64,000 nucleotides of DNA from Blastocystis hominis (taxonomy: Eukaryota > Sar > Bigyra > Opalinata > Blastocystidae), in assembly GCF_000151665.1 (NCBI RefSeq), contig NW_013171849.1:62001-126000 (forward strand), written 5' to 3'. A program made the translations under genes and the position numbers. The notes beneath the pieces are model-generated. The model did no database searches, was not told the origin of the DNA, and saw only the letters and a program-made list of their open reading frames with translations. How positions within the stretch are numbered: position 1 is the stretch's first letter; each line of letters opens with the position of its first letter. This document shows, one piece after another, positions 43,100-54,629 of this stretch.

Positions 43100-45366
43100 T
43101 AGTTTTTTGTATTTGCGTACTGGGATTGTAACTGTAATGCTGCCAGTTGGGTAGACAAGGTGGATCCACAACAGGTAATTTGACTGCTTTTTGCTGCTTG
43201 TCTGATTCTCATATTTTCTAGTTTACCAGTCGGTATGAATCTCTGAAGTGTCTGCTACGTGAAATCCAGAGTGAAATTGTGAAGCGCCAGTCGTATTCGG
43301 ACTCAATTTCGGGTTCTTCCTTTTTGTCTGTAATTCAGTCCTTGGTCAATCCTTCTCGAGATCAACGTAAAAGCTCTCGTTCGAGGTCCGAGACAAAACA
43401 GAAGAGTGTTCGTGTGGCATCTTCGCCCCTTATGTCGGATCTGAGTGTAAATGATACAGCACCCAATATGTCTATCTATTCTCCCTCCGTGGCCAGGATC
43501 ACCCCATTGTCCTCTGCCTCTGGAACGCCACTTGCCATCAAATCGGAGTCTCTAACTCCTCGTTCCCAAAGTGATTGTGGTGAGGTAAGTCCAATGGTTC
43601 TAATTCGACGCAGAACACCTTGCCTTCGCTGCAAACCCAGTCTATTTCCATGGAATCTTACGTAGAGGAGTGTGTGTGCGTGAACCCTAGAAGCCTGTTG
43701 CTACCCCTTTGCTGTATCGGCGCGTAGTGGAAGCCATGATCACCGTAGCGCGAATGGGTAGGGCAGACAGCAGCGATTCGATGCAGGCGTTCACACCGAA
43801 TCAGAGTTGATCCACTGCACTGAAATGTATTTATCGAAGGAATGTCCGCAGCTGAGTTTGCCGCGGGTTTTGGCTCGGTTTCTCTTGCCGACCGTCTGCA
43901 GAGTTCTGCTTTTCCTCGGCATTCTCACGCCTTTTTCGGCCAATTCCACATCCAATTCCCCTTTCTCTCTTCCAGTTTCTCCAGTTTCGCTTCCCTCTTT
44001 TGTCTTCCTTCCTTGTTCGCAGACCGACTTTTCTTCGCGAAATCCCTCCGTCAACCCTTCGAATTTCGCTCTCCACGACTCGCTTCTTCGCATCAAAGAA
44101 GAAAATCCAGCGACTTCTCAAGCAGGAATCGATCTGCGGTTGCTTCCTGAAGGGACGAAGAAGCTTCTGAATGCGTGGATTGGAAAGAAAAGCGCGGAGT
44201 GGACGTCGACTTCCGCGTCGATCGTTCAATTCACCGCGAATCTTCTCGAATCCACTCCACTTATGGGCGTTTCATCGGTGAATCGATCGAAAGTAGTTCC
44301 CTGTTTCTCCTTTTCATGCAAGACGCGCTTTGTCTTCCCTGCGTTTCTCTCGACTCTTCTCGTTTCGCCTTCCTTAATAATGCAGCAGCTCGATGAACTC
44401 GATTCCTCATCGCAAAGTCTTCTGTTTGTTCTCTTCGTTTTCATTGAGTCTCGTAGAATCGCAGCGATTTGCTCCGCTTCTTCTTCTTCTTCTTCTCTTG
44501 GAATCGGATCGGCTGTTTCTTTTTCACCATTCGATTCATCGCGAAAATCCTCCGTTTCGCGCGTCGGTCTGAGCGAAAACACGCCGCAGCTCGAATTTGT
44601 GGCTTCTGGAAAGTTTTGGAAGTGGCAAGCGGAGGCAGTTCGAGCTCGCAGAGAAGCGGAGAAGCTGTGCGGAAAAGAACGAAAGCTGTGGGCGGAGTTT
44701 TTAAAGCGATTCGGTGTGATTCTGCGTGGGTTGATTGGCTTGCAATTCCTGGATAGAAGGCGCTTTCAGCTCCAAAGAAGTTCAAAAGCGCGAGAATTCG
44801 ATTCGACGCGTGCCTCGACAGCGCGAAAAAGACACGAGCGAGCTATCGCGTAGACGTTTGGGTTTGTTGGAACGCGTAGAATTGCTAGTGAGCAAGCCGC
44901 TGAGCAGCTTCGACAACGATCTGTACGTGTATTCTCGGCCGTAATCGATTCGAATTTGCTTGATTGCAGCATTCCTTGGTCGGAAGTGATCGAAAACTTC
45001 GCGCCCCCCGAGCGAGCTTCGAAGCTCCCGATGGGTTCGATGGGTTCAATGAATGCGATGAATGCAATGAGTGCAATGAACTCGATGAATGCAATGAATG
45101 GATTGAATGGGGGTGCGCCGGGTTTGGAGGAGGGAAAGCGGATTTCGACGCCGAAAGCGCGGATTGTGAATCGAAAGCGGAGCGTTGTGGGGAGAGAGGA
45201 GAAGATTGCGAGAGAAGGGAATGGGAAACGAAGTCGTGTGGTGGAGGAAGATGCGTATTACTTGAAAATGAATACGGAGAACTTGCAAGCACTGAAAGCG
45301 CATTTGGAAAGTGTGAAGCTAAAGGAGAAGGAGCTGAAGCAGAAGAAGCATAAACGGAAGGTTTGA
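43100..45366 (+). CDS. Unrecognised multi-exon protein with Met/Asn/Ala repeat
   Basis: The gene can be followed from about 43.1 kb to TGA at 45364-45366 through introns at about 43175 (47 nt), 43584 (29), 43668 (29), 43759 (29), 44725 (31) and 44942 (29); others may lie between 43.9 and 44.5 kb. The start is not fixed. The product is Ser-rich near the N-terminus (phosphorylation-like RSSRSRSETK) and has a charged helical middle (WKWQAEAVRARREAEKLCG). Near the C-terminus an Asn/Met/Ala/Ser tract (NAMNAMSAMNSMNAMNG) is followed by a basic, coiled-coil-like tail ending KKHKRKV. A nuclear role is possible from the basic tail. No domain recognised. Confidence 0.55.
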
Positions 45367-45472
45367 CTTCTTCGGATGCGTTTGTCTTTTATTGTACTAG
45401 TAGGGGTATGAACCTTTGTGTGTTTGTTGAAAACCTGATTGTCATCATTATTTTCCTGTCTACTAGAATCCA

Positions 45473-45842
45473 ATGTCTGAATTAGAGGTATATTGTTGAA
45501 GATCGGAGTGAGCTCGTAGAAGAAATTTAACGAAACCGCTGAGTTTGTTCGTTCGTGGCATCCTGCCAAAACTGTGTCAAATGAGGACAAGCTCGCTGGA
45601 TACTCTCTATTCAAGCAAGCCACTATTGGAGATTGCAACATTCCTGCTCCTGGAATCTTCTCGTTGACTGTATGTTGGATTTTCTTGTAGTGATGGATAG
45701 GAGAGAGCGAAGTGGAATGCCTGGAATGCCTTGAAGGGTAGAATTGTTGTTTTGATTTGGTGAGTTCGTAGGCATGTCGAAGGAGGAAGCTATGCAAAAG
45801 TATATCGATTGTATCGAGGCTCAGAAGGTTAAATATGCATAA
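45473..45842 (+). CDS. Acyl-CoA-binding protein
   Basis: Exons 45473-45487, 45520-45669, 45701-45737 and 45772-45842; introns of 32, 31 and 34 nt; 90 residues, the family's normal length. It shows KFNETAEFVRSW, KLAGYSLFKQATIGDCN, ERAKWNAWNALKGMSKEEAM and YIDCIEAQK, including the conserved Tyr and Lys (YSLFKQ) that contact the acyl-CoA. It buffers and carries long-chain acyl-CoA esters in the cytosol. It has its own stop (TAA), and TGTTTGTT follows at 45849-45856. Confidence 0.93.
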
Positions 45843-45848
45843 TTAGTG

Positions 45849-45856
45849 TGTTTGTT
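45849..45856 (+). terminator. TGTTTGTT 3'-end signal of the acyl-CoA-binding protein gene
   Basis: Exact octamer 7 nt after the stop codon, matching the close spacing known for Blastocystis transcripts. Confidence 0.75.
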
Positions 45857-46869
45857 TGCTAGTTGTTGTCAAGAGTCAGATTTGCTTGAGGAAGCTACTC
45901 TCACGAAGCATATACCATTGGTGCTTTGTCAAATGTTGATACTGCTGTGTATCGCATGAAAATTGAAGGAAATGATGACTTTGTGAAAAAGGAGTAATGA
46001 GTTCAGGAACTGCAAAATAAAATTATTGTGGACCAACAAATGAGGAATAAGCCAATAGTAGCAAGCAACAGCAAAAGATGAGTTCCAATGAATAGCTAGG
46101 TGAAATGATATTATGGTAATGATTGCTTGTGCTTTTCATAGCACCAAAAAGTGTTTAATATGGAACTTACTGACTTATGCTATAACCAACATATTAAGAC
46201 CATTCTTTAAGAATGAAATACTATTTTGCATTTCAAGTTCCGAAGGTTAGTATGAATAGGATAATAAATGCTTAAACAACATCAAGATACCATAAATAGT
46301 TCTTTGAGTTGGTTTTCCAGGTTGAGAGAATCAAAACAGAGTATTTGAAGGTTTGCTGATAGTCTTGGACTAATTTAAGAAATAACGATATTAACACTAG
46401 ACTTTGTTATTTTACACATATTTGACACATAACAAATATATAAAGCATTGAAATGGGATGATGAAACTATTATCGTTGTGATAAACTAGTATTCACATTG
46501 CACATAATTGGATAGAGTGTGTTGTGGTGAATATGGAAAACTAACAGAATCATGCATAGAAGCACGATTAGCCTGTGTTGGCCAGGAATGGTTAGTTTAA
46601 TAGTAATATGTTTGGCCAAGTCCACCCTGCGATTAAAAGTGATAATTGGAAGTATTTGGGAAAATCACAAAACTACCTTTGAATCAACTTTTACTCGAAA
46701 AAATGAAGTAGATACATATACACATACAATTCGATGTCACTTATAAAGCTAAATACTCTATTCTGGAAGTACCAATAAAGAAGGTAAACGAATCATTTTT
46801 CGTTTAAAAAATACTGGACTTTTTTGTCACTTTTTGGATGTGAATTTCCACTTTTCAAAAATTATAGTA
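45857..46869. other. Intergenic region, no gene seen
   Basis: Composition drops to A+T-rich. A 64-residue frame at 46552-46746 has no similarity or codon pattern worth reporting. Confidence 0.5.
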
Positions 46870-49842
46870 ATGAGTGTTATCTCCCTGATTCTGTTCCTCT
46901 TGCAACTGATCTACGCTGCTCCGAGTTACTCATGCGACGATTCTGGCTATGACGAGTATCTGAAATATTATCTGTCGAAGTGCGGAACTGACTGTGGAGA
47001 ATACAAGACGTACCACACTGATTATTTATTTTAAATCATAGGAAGCATTTTGCATCTTTCGAAAAATCCTGTATTGAGATTAAGACCAAGGCTACTTACA
47101 GAGATTATCCCATGGATTTCTCCATTTTATCCGACTTCAGTGATGACGACTTGGTAGTGATGATGGATATTGGAGAGAAGTATTCGCATATGGGATCTTA
47201 TTATTTGCCTGATACAATTACTAACTCTACTTGGAGAGGTGATTATGTTGCTTCTGACTTGTGTCCTGGATTTGAAAGCTATTCTACCTCCACCTCCACT
47301 TCCACTTCGTGGGCAAGTGCCATTGTTCATGCTGCAGAATATGCTTTCTCGAAAGCAGGATATGAAGAAAGGTTTTCTCTGAAGTATGTTCTGAAGTGCC
47401 TTCCAGAGTTCAGTGAATCCCAGCCTAACGAGATCAAGACTTCGGATATCATATCATTCATTGCTGAGAACGGTTTAATGACAGAGCGCGTGGCTTCTTC
47501 TTTGGGTGAGGATGAACTCTGTTCTGCTACTACCAACAATTACAAGTTCGAGGTTATCCGAAATGATGCTCCGAATGAGAGTGGACTGAAGAACTTTGCC
47601 AATGAAGGAAACCCTGTGATTGTGCTAATGGCTCTCGATCTGCTCCGTCTTCAAACTGTGAACAATGTGATCGGCGATGCTATCTACAGAGGATCGACGG
47701 ACGAACCTTCTGTGTACGGCATCTTGGAAGGATATGACGAGGACAAGTGGACGGTGAGTTTGAATGTGGTTCCTTGTGAGCACATCGTACTGAATCTTCC
47801 TGTGACAAACAATGACACGAATGCAAACTATGCTGGAATTGCTGGATATGCGATCTCGCTTGTTCCTGAATCTATTTCTACAGAATACATCGTAGACAAT
47901 ATTCAGGTGAAACTGGATATGATTCCATCTTGGGCAACGAAAATAACATTCAGTGAAGGATCCCTGAACGGTGTCAATAGTTTGGTGATCGATCGATTCC
48001 CCAAATTGAAGTCGCTGATTTTCGAAGATTATGCAGTATTGAGTATTGAGTATTTGGAGATCACTGCTCCATTATTAGAAGAGCTAGTGTTTGGCGCAGG
48101 AAGTGGATCAGGTTCTGGATCGACTCGAAGATTAGCGGATGCTCTTGGAAGATTGGTACTCAATTGCCCCAACTTGAAGACTTTTATAGTAGGAGAAGGA
48201 TGTCTGGAAAGTATTGAAGTGATTCAAATCGATGCTATTGGAGAGAGTGTTCGATTTGAAGTTGGACCAAATGGATTGAAGAATGTGAATAAGATTGAAT
48301 ACAGTAGTGAAGTTTCTGAGGAAGTGGTGACTATGATGAAAGCGACAATCGAGAGTACTGAAGGACATGTGGGAGAAGTTGTTATTGAAAGAAATGATTT
48401 GACTACACTTCCTCCCACAACTGAAGCTCCAACTACTGTGACTCCCACTACTGAAGCTCCTACTATTGTGACTCCCACTACTGAAACTCCGACCACTGAA
48501 GCTCCCACTACTGAAGCCCCCACTACTGAAGCCCCCACTACTGAAATTCCCTTGCCATCTTGCCCTGAAGGACTCGTTGCTTACAGAATTGTTAGAGAAT
48601 ATGGAGCAAATCCTTTATCTTCCGAAACCTTGACATTCTATTATGGTACCGGAAGTGTTGAATTCTTAAGTATGTCTTTCACTGGAACTGCTACTGACAT
48701 CCTGACTGATTGTATGAAACCTCAATTATTAATCATCGAATTGAGAGGAGCTACAGGTGGCTGGAACGACGATTCCTATTTTACGATTCAAAGTGCATTT
48801 GGAGTGAGCGAAAAAGTCACGCTGCAAGAATCGTCATCCAATAGCCTGTACTTCCACCATTCTTATGGATTCATTTCATTCACTGAAGTAACGAGCTGTG
48901 AGGAATTCAATGCATTGCCAGATACTGTGAATATGGTTCATGTAATGGATAACGCTTGTAATGATCCAGCTATTGTGGAATTCTCAACATCCCGATTCTC
49001 TGATTTAATATATCTATGGATAGGAGATGAAGACTTTATGTATGTTAAAACATTCAAAGTTCAGAACAATTCTTTATTGCAGTATCTTTACATTCAAATG
49101 AATAGTTTTACTGAGGCAAAGTACTATTTTAGCAATGATACATCGAAATCTTTCCACGTATTGAATTGTGAGAGATTGGAATCCATTCAAATTGGCGATT
49201 GTAGTTTTAGTGATTACTCAGGTCAATTTGAATTGAAGAATCTGCCACAATTACAATCCATTGAAATTGGTACAATGGACATGAAGAATTACAATTTCTA
49301 TTGGAGTTCGTTTGTGGTTCAAGGTATTAATATGATATTTTGTAAATACTGATTAGATCTACCAAATCTACGATCCATTACATTAGGTACTTACGCGATC
49401 GAGGGTTCATTATCAACCCGAATTGAAAGTATCGAATTTCTTTGAGGAAAATGAGGAATCTAGATCTTCCATCATTACAATCCATTCAACTCGGTTGGGG
49501 TCCACTTGGTGGCAGATGGAATGACGAATCATGTTCGTTAGTAATGCGAAGTATGATGAAAATGGATTATTATGATAGAGTGTAGATCTTCCAAATCTAA
49601 CATCCATTATATCACGAGGAGATAGCTTCGGTTATCCTAGAATAGTGACATTGGAAAGTATTTCTGAATATTGAATACTGATAGTAATTAGATATTCCAA
49701 ATCTTGAAAATGTCGATCTACCTTATTCATTCCAGAATGTGAAATCGAAATCAATTTCGAGTATTGTATGGTTGATGTGATATCATTCATAGATGTTTCT
49801 CCCATTCTTGCAGATCTGGTTCAAATCAACACCGAAGCATAA
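46870..49842 (+). CDS. Secreted inactive papain-like / leucine-rich-repeat protein
   Basis: Exons 46870-47009, 47042-49323, 49357-49428, 49464-49550, 49586-49657, 49692-49760 and 49793-49842; introns of 32, 33, 35, 35, 34 and 32 nt; 923 residues. A signal peptide (MSVISLILFLLQLIYAAPSYSC) is followed by a papain-like (C1A) fold in which the catalytic CxxCW site reads STSTSWASA and the His region reads PSVYGILEGYDEDKW, so both catalytic residues are lost. LRRs follow, then a Thr/Pro-rich linker (PTTEAPTT repeats), then more BspA-like LRRs (LPQLQSIEIG). The last exons each hold about one LRR and begin in the same phase with (I/D)-L-P-N-L. Probably an extracellular adhesive or decoy protein. Confidence 0.75.
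48412..48545 (+). repeat. Thr/Pro/Glu-rich linker repeat
   Basis: Imperfect 12-bp repeats of the type ACTACTGAAGCTCCC encode PTTEAPTT units. This is a likely O-glycosylated stalk between the two LRR blocks of the secreted protein. Confidence 0.8.
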
Positions 49843-50755
49843 TCATAGCATGTATATACGTACTACATTCCATTGAGTGATTATTGTATATTCAATGCTT
49901 AAAATGTTTTTTTAATATTCTTTTACATTATTCTTTGTTCATTCTTTTATAATAATCTTGTCATCGATTTATTCTTTCCATCGTTATCATAACAACTCAG
50001 ATTAGATTAGTTTAGTTTAGCCATCATGATTCAATGCTTTGTGTAATCGATTTTAAGATAATGAAGCATTTATGAGAAGAAAGAACCAATATATTATATA
50101 CTATTCAATATTATAGAGAAGCTCCTAAAGCAATACAAATGAAAAATAACCATTGTAAAATAAATTCTTAAATTTGAAATGGAACAATGCCTTAAAATTA
50201 ATGATCGAACGATGATACGCATCAGCACCAATAAAGCAATTTGTAATGGACTAAATAGAAGAGAGTATTCACAACAGGGACATAATGGTTTTCGTTACAT
50301 TTTTAGTGTAAACAAGATCTTACAGCAGTTATCTCTTCAAGTGATTTTCAAAGCAAATAGAAAGCATATCAACAGCAACAGAATAATGCGTGCGTAATAA
50401 AAACTAACCATTTCTAAAAAGGGGTTTGATCACATGTAATGAAAATACCAAAGGTAATGCAATCCATCCATAATCACTTTTTGAACTTGTAATGATACTT
50501 ATATTTATATTAGAAGCACATACATAATATAATGTATGAAGTAACAGATTAGTTTTTACTCGAAATTGATTTCGATTTCGCATTTTGGTATTATTCAGGC
50601 AGATCGACTATGTGAAGATTTGGAAAAATAAATACTATTATTATTTGATATTTACATGTACTATCTAGTATCACAGTTCCAGAAAATAATATCTAATAGA
50701 TTACATAGATTGTAGATTTGAAATATCTAGACATTCATATATTATGCATAATATC
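49843..50755. other. A+T-rich intergenic region, no gene seen
   Basis: A 72-residue frame at 50179-50397 shows no recognisable feature. Confidence 0.5.
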
Positions 50756-50789
50756 AATATCTGGGATCACAAACGAACAACTACAGAGT

Positions 50790-52017
50790 TGTGTGTTACA
50801 TTTCCAATTGTACCAATTAGAATGGATTCCAATGATTCACAATTCAATATGTGGAATGATTTCGATTCATTATCTCCTTTGCCTGAGTATATGAATTGCT
50901 TCCGATTTTGATAGCTTTCAATCGATTCAATCCATCGATTTGGAATGTTTGCACTGATTCAAAACATTCATTCCCGATTTCGATTGATTCCAAATTATAC
51001 AACAATGAAACATCCCAATCAACCAAGACACATTTGTCAGTCTCTTTCAAATGTTTCATTCCAATAATCAGTGGTTCTGAGCCATCTCCTGTTTAAATGT
51101 TTCCAATTTCAATTCCATTATACCAATCACATTCAATCATAAGCCTTTCTTTGCGATCATACACCTTTCCACTTCCAAATTGCTTATCATCACACCAATA
51201 TCCTTCATATTCAATCAAACCATTATTATGATAATTCGTTCCATATCCAAATCGTTTCCAGTTGATCATTATGCCCTTGTACACCAATATTCCATCATCA
51301 TCATCATCATGCATTTCACCATATCCAAATGGAATTCCAATTTTACCTTCTTTTTCTTTTTCTATCAATACCAATCCTTCAAATCGACTTCCATGATCCA
51401 AATCCACTATTCCTTCTTCCACTTCTATGGATTGTTCTTCATTATAGGAAATAGCACCAATTTGATGATTTCCAAACACTTTCTGCTCATTGAGTACAAA
51501 TCCTTGATTCATGAATACTCCATTATCGAATTGCAATACTTCACATTCTCTATTACTCAATATGAGTGATATCCATCCATCCACTGTGTTTTTCCCAACA
51601 CCCCCGCACATTCTTAAAAGCAAACCTATCAATATGATAATTGCTATTAGCACAATTGACAAAAACAACAAAATTTTGTATGGAAACGATAGGAATCTAT
51701 CACTTGTATTGCTTTTCATATTTCAACAAATGTGTATTAGCTTTGTACGGTGAAGCACTAATTTCTAATTCATTGCATTATGGAATAGATATTATTTATT
51801 CATATCCTTATAATTGGAGTAATTCCCGATGTTTCTTCCCTAAGACTCTAGAGTTTTCCATTTGAGTCTTTTTGTTTTTAGTAACTGTCCTTTTGTTCAT
51901 TTCGATGGCTATTTGTACAAATCGTTTTTTCTCCAGATTGAACATAGTTTTCAATCCAATATTCTCATATTCTATTGACAGCCTATTATTATTGCTTGTT
52001 TGCACACTGTACCCCAA
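50790..52017 (-). pseudogene. Membrane-anchored MORN-repeat / LRR gene, disrupted
   Basis: On the minus strand, 51808-52017 is a possible N-terminal exon. The frame 51719-51093 holds a membrane segment (ILLFLSIVLIAIIILIGLLL) and MORN-like repeats (YEGYWCDDKQFGSGKVY, IMINWKRFGYGTNYH). After TAA at 51093 the same frame continues as LRR sequence (LYNLESIEIGNECFES, LNRLKAIKIGSNSYTQA), then needs a frame change to read FHILNCESLESILIG. That stretch closely resembles the LRR block of the gene at 46.9-49.8 kb (FHVLNCERLESIQIG). Stop plus frameshift suggest a broken gene. A shorter functional MORN protein ending at 51093 is the alternative. Confidence 0.55.
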
Positions 52018-52114
52018 AGTTTTCTTATTCTAACCTCGGTACTTGATTTCAAGCCGTCATATGAACAAATAAGCATGTAGATCGATTGAATTCTTTTATT
52101 TTCACTCCGCAACT

Positions 52115-53100
52115 ATGACTTACTCCGAATCGCATTGTTTGTCTGTAGAAACATCACTTTCAAATACAGCCATTCTTCAAACTCCTATTTCTGTTATACT
52201 GATTTTATTACTGTGTGCTAATCCTATTGAATCACATCGAACAGTGAATTCCAGTAATCATCGCAGTGTGCATTATATCAAGGCACGCCTATAACACAGT
52301 GGATGCTAATGGATTGATCAAGAGATGGTGTTTGTTATAGTGAGTTGATCATATGTATAATGATATTCGTAAATAGTGTCCTGTGTACCATAATAGCACA
52401 CGCATGTTCACTCCTTTACCCCTTGGTCTTCTTTCTACAAACAGATTCAACACGACCCAACCAATTCGTGTTTGCGTTTCCATCAAACAATGCTTTACAA
52501 ACTATTCTACCCTAGACAAAATGGAATCACAGAAATCGAGAAGTTGCTGCTGTTTCCAACCACTCAAGCTACATCAGCAACACAATAACACATTTACTCA
52601 ACGACATCAATCTTTTTATTTTCATAGACTATCTGTAGACGTGGAGAAGGAACATTTGCGCGTTTCTAGATTCAAGCAACAAAATCGAACTCACATTGAC
52701 GCTCAAATTGGTATATCGCTTCGAGTACTTCTCAATAAACTCTCTGATTTCCGGATAAGCACCAATACTAAAGGGATGAATACTCAGCTTCGCACTCTCC
52801 ACTTTTTTCTACTCCTTAGCTCTATACCATCTTGTTATTACGATTTGTTCTATTGAATCATCTGTGCAGCACGCTCTGCACTCATTCACCAATTCTGTAC
52901 TGAATCAAATAATCAAAATTGCACCTGTAGAGTCTCCGACGAATGCAGACAATTTATCACAAGAAGAACATAGAAGAGAAGGAGAAAAGCCCTTTTGCTC
53001 ACAGTCTGCAGAATCGATTCCAAAAACAACACAAAGCAAAAGAGTCAAAACAAGTGTTGCAGAATGCTTCATCCAAAAAGAAAATTATGTTTTAAAGAAA
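52115..53100 (+). CDS. Possible unrecognised plus-strand gene
   Basis: Coding-looking blocks start at ATG 52115 (MTYSESHCLSVETSLSN, hydrophobic stretch ISVILILLLCA), continue through 52383-52850 (VEKEHLRVSRFKQQNRTHIDAQIG) and 52870-53100 (SPTNADNLSQEEHRREGEKPF). Candidate introns exist (for example ending TTTTCATAG near 52626 and TGTGCAG near 52870), but the chain is not consistent enough to fix exons. No family recognised. Confidence 0.3.
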
Positions 53101-53115
53101 AACAAACTCAGCATG

Positions 53116-54240
53116 TTACAAATCCTTCGATTTCTCATTAATATCCTCAAAACTCCATCTCCTGGCAAACGCAGGGATCTCCTTGGGCACTCTGGTGATT
53201 GCATGGAACAACGAAGAAACGCTCTCAAACACATTCTACGCTTCACATTCCATTCCATTCCATTCCGTACCCATCCCAAGAATTTCAACAACGTCGTAAC
53301 CAGAACGAATTGGAAAGTAATTACTCGACAGACCGCCTACATCAGCAGGGTGGAAGCAATCGCACATCATCGAACAAGGCTCCACCGCGAATGAATTGCA
53401 GCGGATCGAGTAAGTAAATATAGAGCAGAGTAGCGAAGAAGGCTCGCTTCACTTCGCTTTGGGTTCATTCAGAATCAAAAAACTAACAAGGTGGGACGGA
53501 TTAAGTCTTGCGGAAGCTTCTGTGAATGCGTTTCGATGTTATCGTCGGTGACTCTGCTGAGCAAAGCGAGCAAGCTCCTACGACATACGACGAGGAACGG
53601 TGAAGTCTTCATTGATTAGGTTGTAGTAGCGGAGCAAAACGCCGCCACCACAGCCAGACATCGTTCCTGTCGCGATCACCATCGAGAGACCTGCGATTCA
53701 CACGCTCACTAAGAAGAACGAACCCACTTTGGCTTTGGGGTGGTCGCTCTTGAAAACGTAATCGACTCCGTAGGAGGTAACAGAGAAAGAAATGCTGAGA
53801 AGCTGGAAGAAGCGGCAGAACAACTAGATAAATAGGAAGGGGTGCACCACACCATACTCGAATGAGAGGATTCTGAAACAGCTTAAGACCAATATCGTAA
53901 GGAAGACAAAAGATAGTTATCCTAATGTCAACAAGGAATTTTATTCTGCATACCAGGCTGCAAGCATGGCAACGACCAACTTATCCGATGTCAAAAACCG
54001 AACAGGTTGACCAATTAACAACGAAGCTAATGTTGTTCCCCCTACGATAGACGGCGTTCATTGTTTCTACCGAACTGACCAATAAAGCACATAAATAAAG
54101 ACTCAATCCAAGTCATATTCTTAATCCTCTGACTCTTGCGAACACTCTCACATACAAATAGCGATGCACAGTAGACCATCAAAGACATGTACGGAAATAT
54201 GCGTACAAATCGAACATTATCAATCTACACTAAAGTGACA
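53116..54240 (-). CDS. TRIC-type intracellular cation channel
   Basis: Reading the minus strand with introns of about 27-37 nt removed gives MSLMVYCASLF, then NMTWIESLFMCFIGQFGG, TTLASLLIGQPVRFL, LPYDIGLKLFQNPLI, then the channel signature VIATGTMSGCGGGVLL (family pattern G-(S/C)-G-G), VKRAFFATLLYIYLLDPLQF and a Lys-rich tail ending NEKSKDL at TAA 53116-53118. TRIC channels (TMEM38 in animals) pass K+ across the ER to balance Ca2+ release (family knowledge). The 5' end is uncertain; an upstream exon probably adds the first helix. The intron at about 53725-53760 is marked by a TGA-containing stretch that breaks the frame if kept. Confidence 0.72.
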
Positions 54241-54629
54241 AAATGTGATATACAAGTTCGATAATGGATTGAAAGGAGATCATTGTAAAATGATACTTCG
54301 ACAAAGGAAATGGAATAATTGTGATGAGCAAATATCCTCGACTTTTGTATTTCCAGAAATAATAGCAAGTTTACGTTTTTTTACATTGTTTGGCGATTTC
54401 CAATTTATCCACAGATTGGATGATTCTAATGGATTAAGCACGCTATTAATAACCAGAAACACGTATTGAACTCGATTATCGTTCTGCTTCGTCTTCTTCT
54501 CCTTTCACTTTGATAATTATCATATCTGAATTTTAAGCTCTACTTCATCGAAGAGTTTTGAATTTTGATAATGAAAAAAGAGAAGAAGGAAGCAAGTGGG
54601 TGAAACCTTCGTCGATCTGATTCAAAGCA
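54241..54629. other. Intergenic region between divergent genes
   Basis: Holds the presumed start region of the TRIC gene and the 5' flank of the coiled-coil gene. The overlapping short ORFs on both strands (54245-54469) are not convincing. Confidence 0.4.

Noticed and set aside
44469-44756. Phe/Arg-rich ORF starting at a TTC repeat (44480-44500)
   Set aside because: Frame shadow caused by a Ser-coding TTC microsatellite in the real gene.
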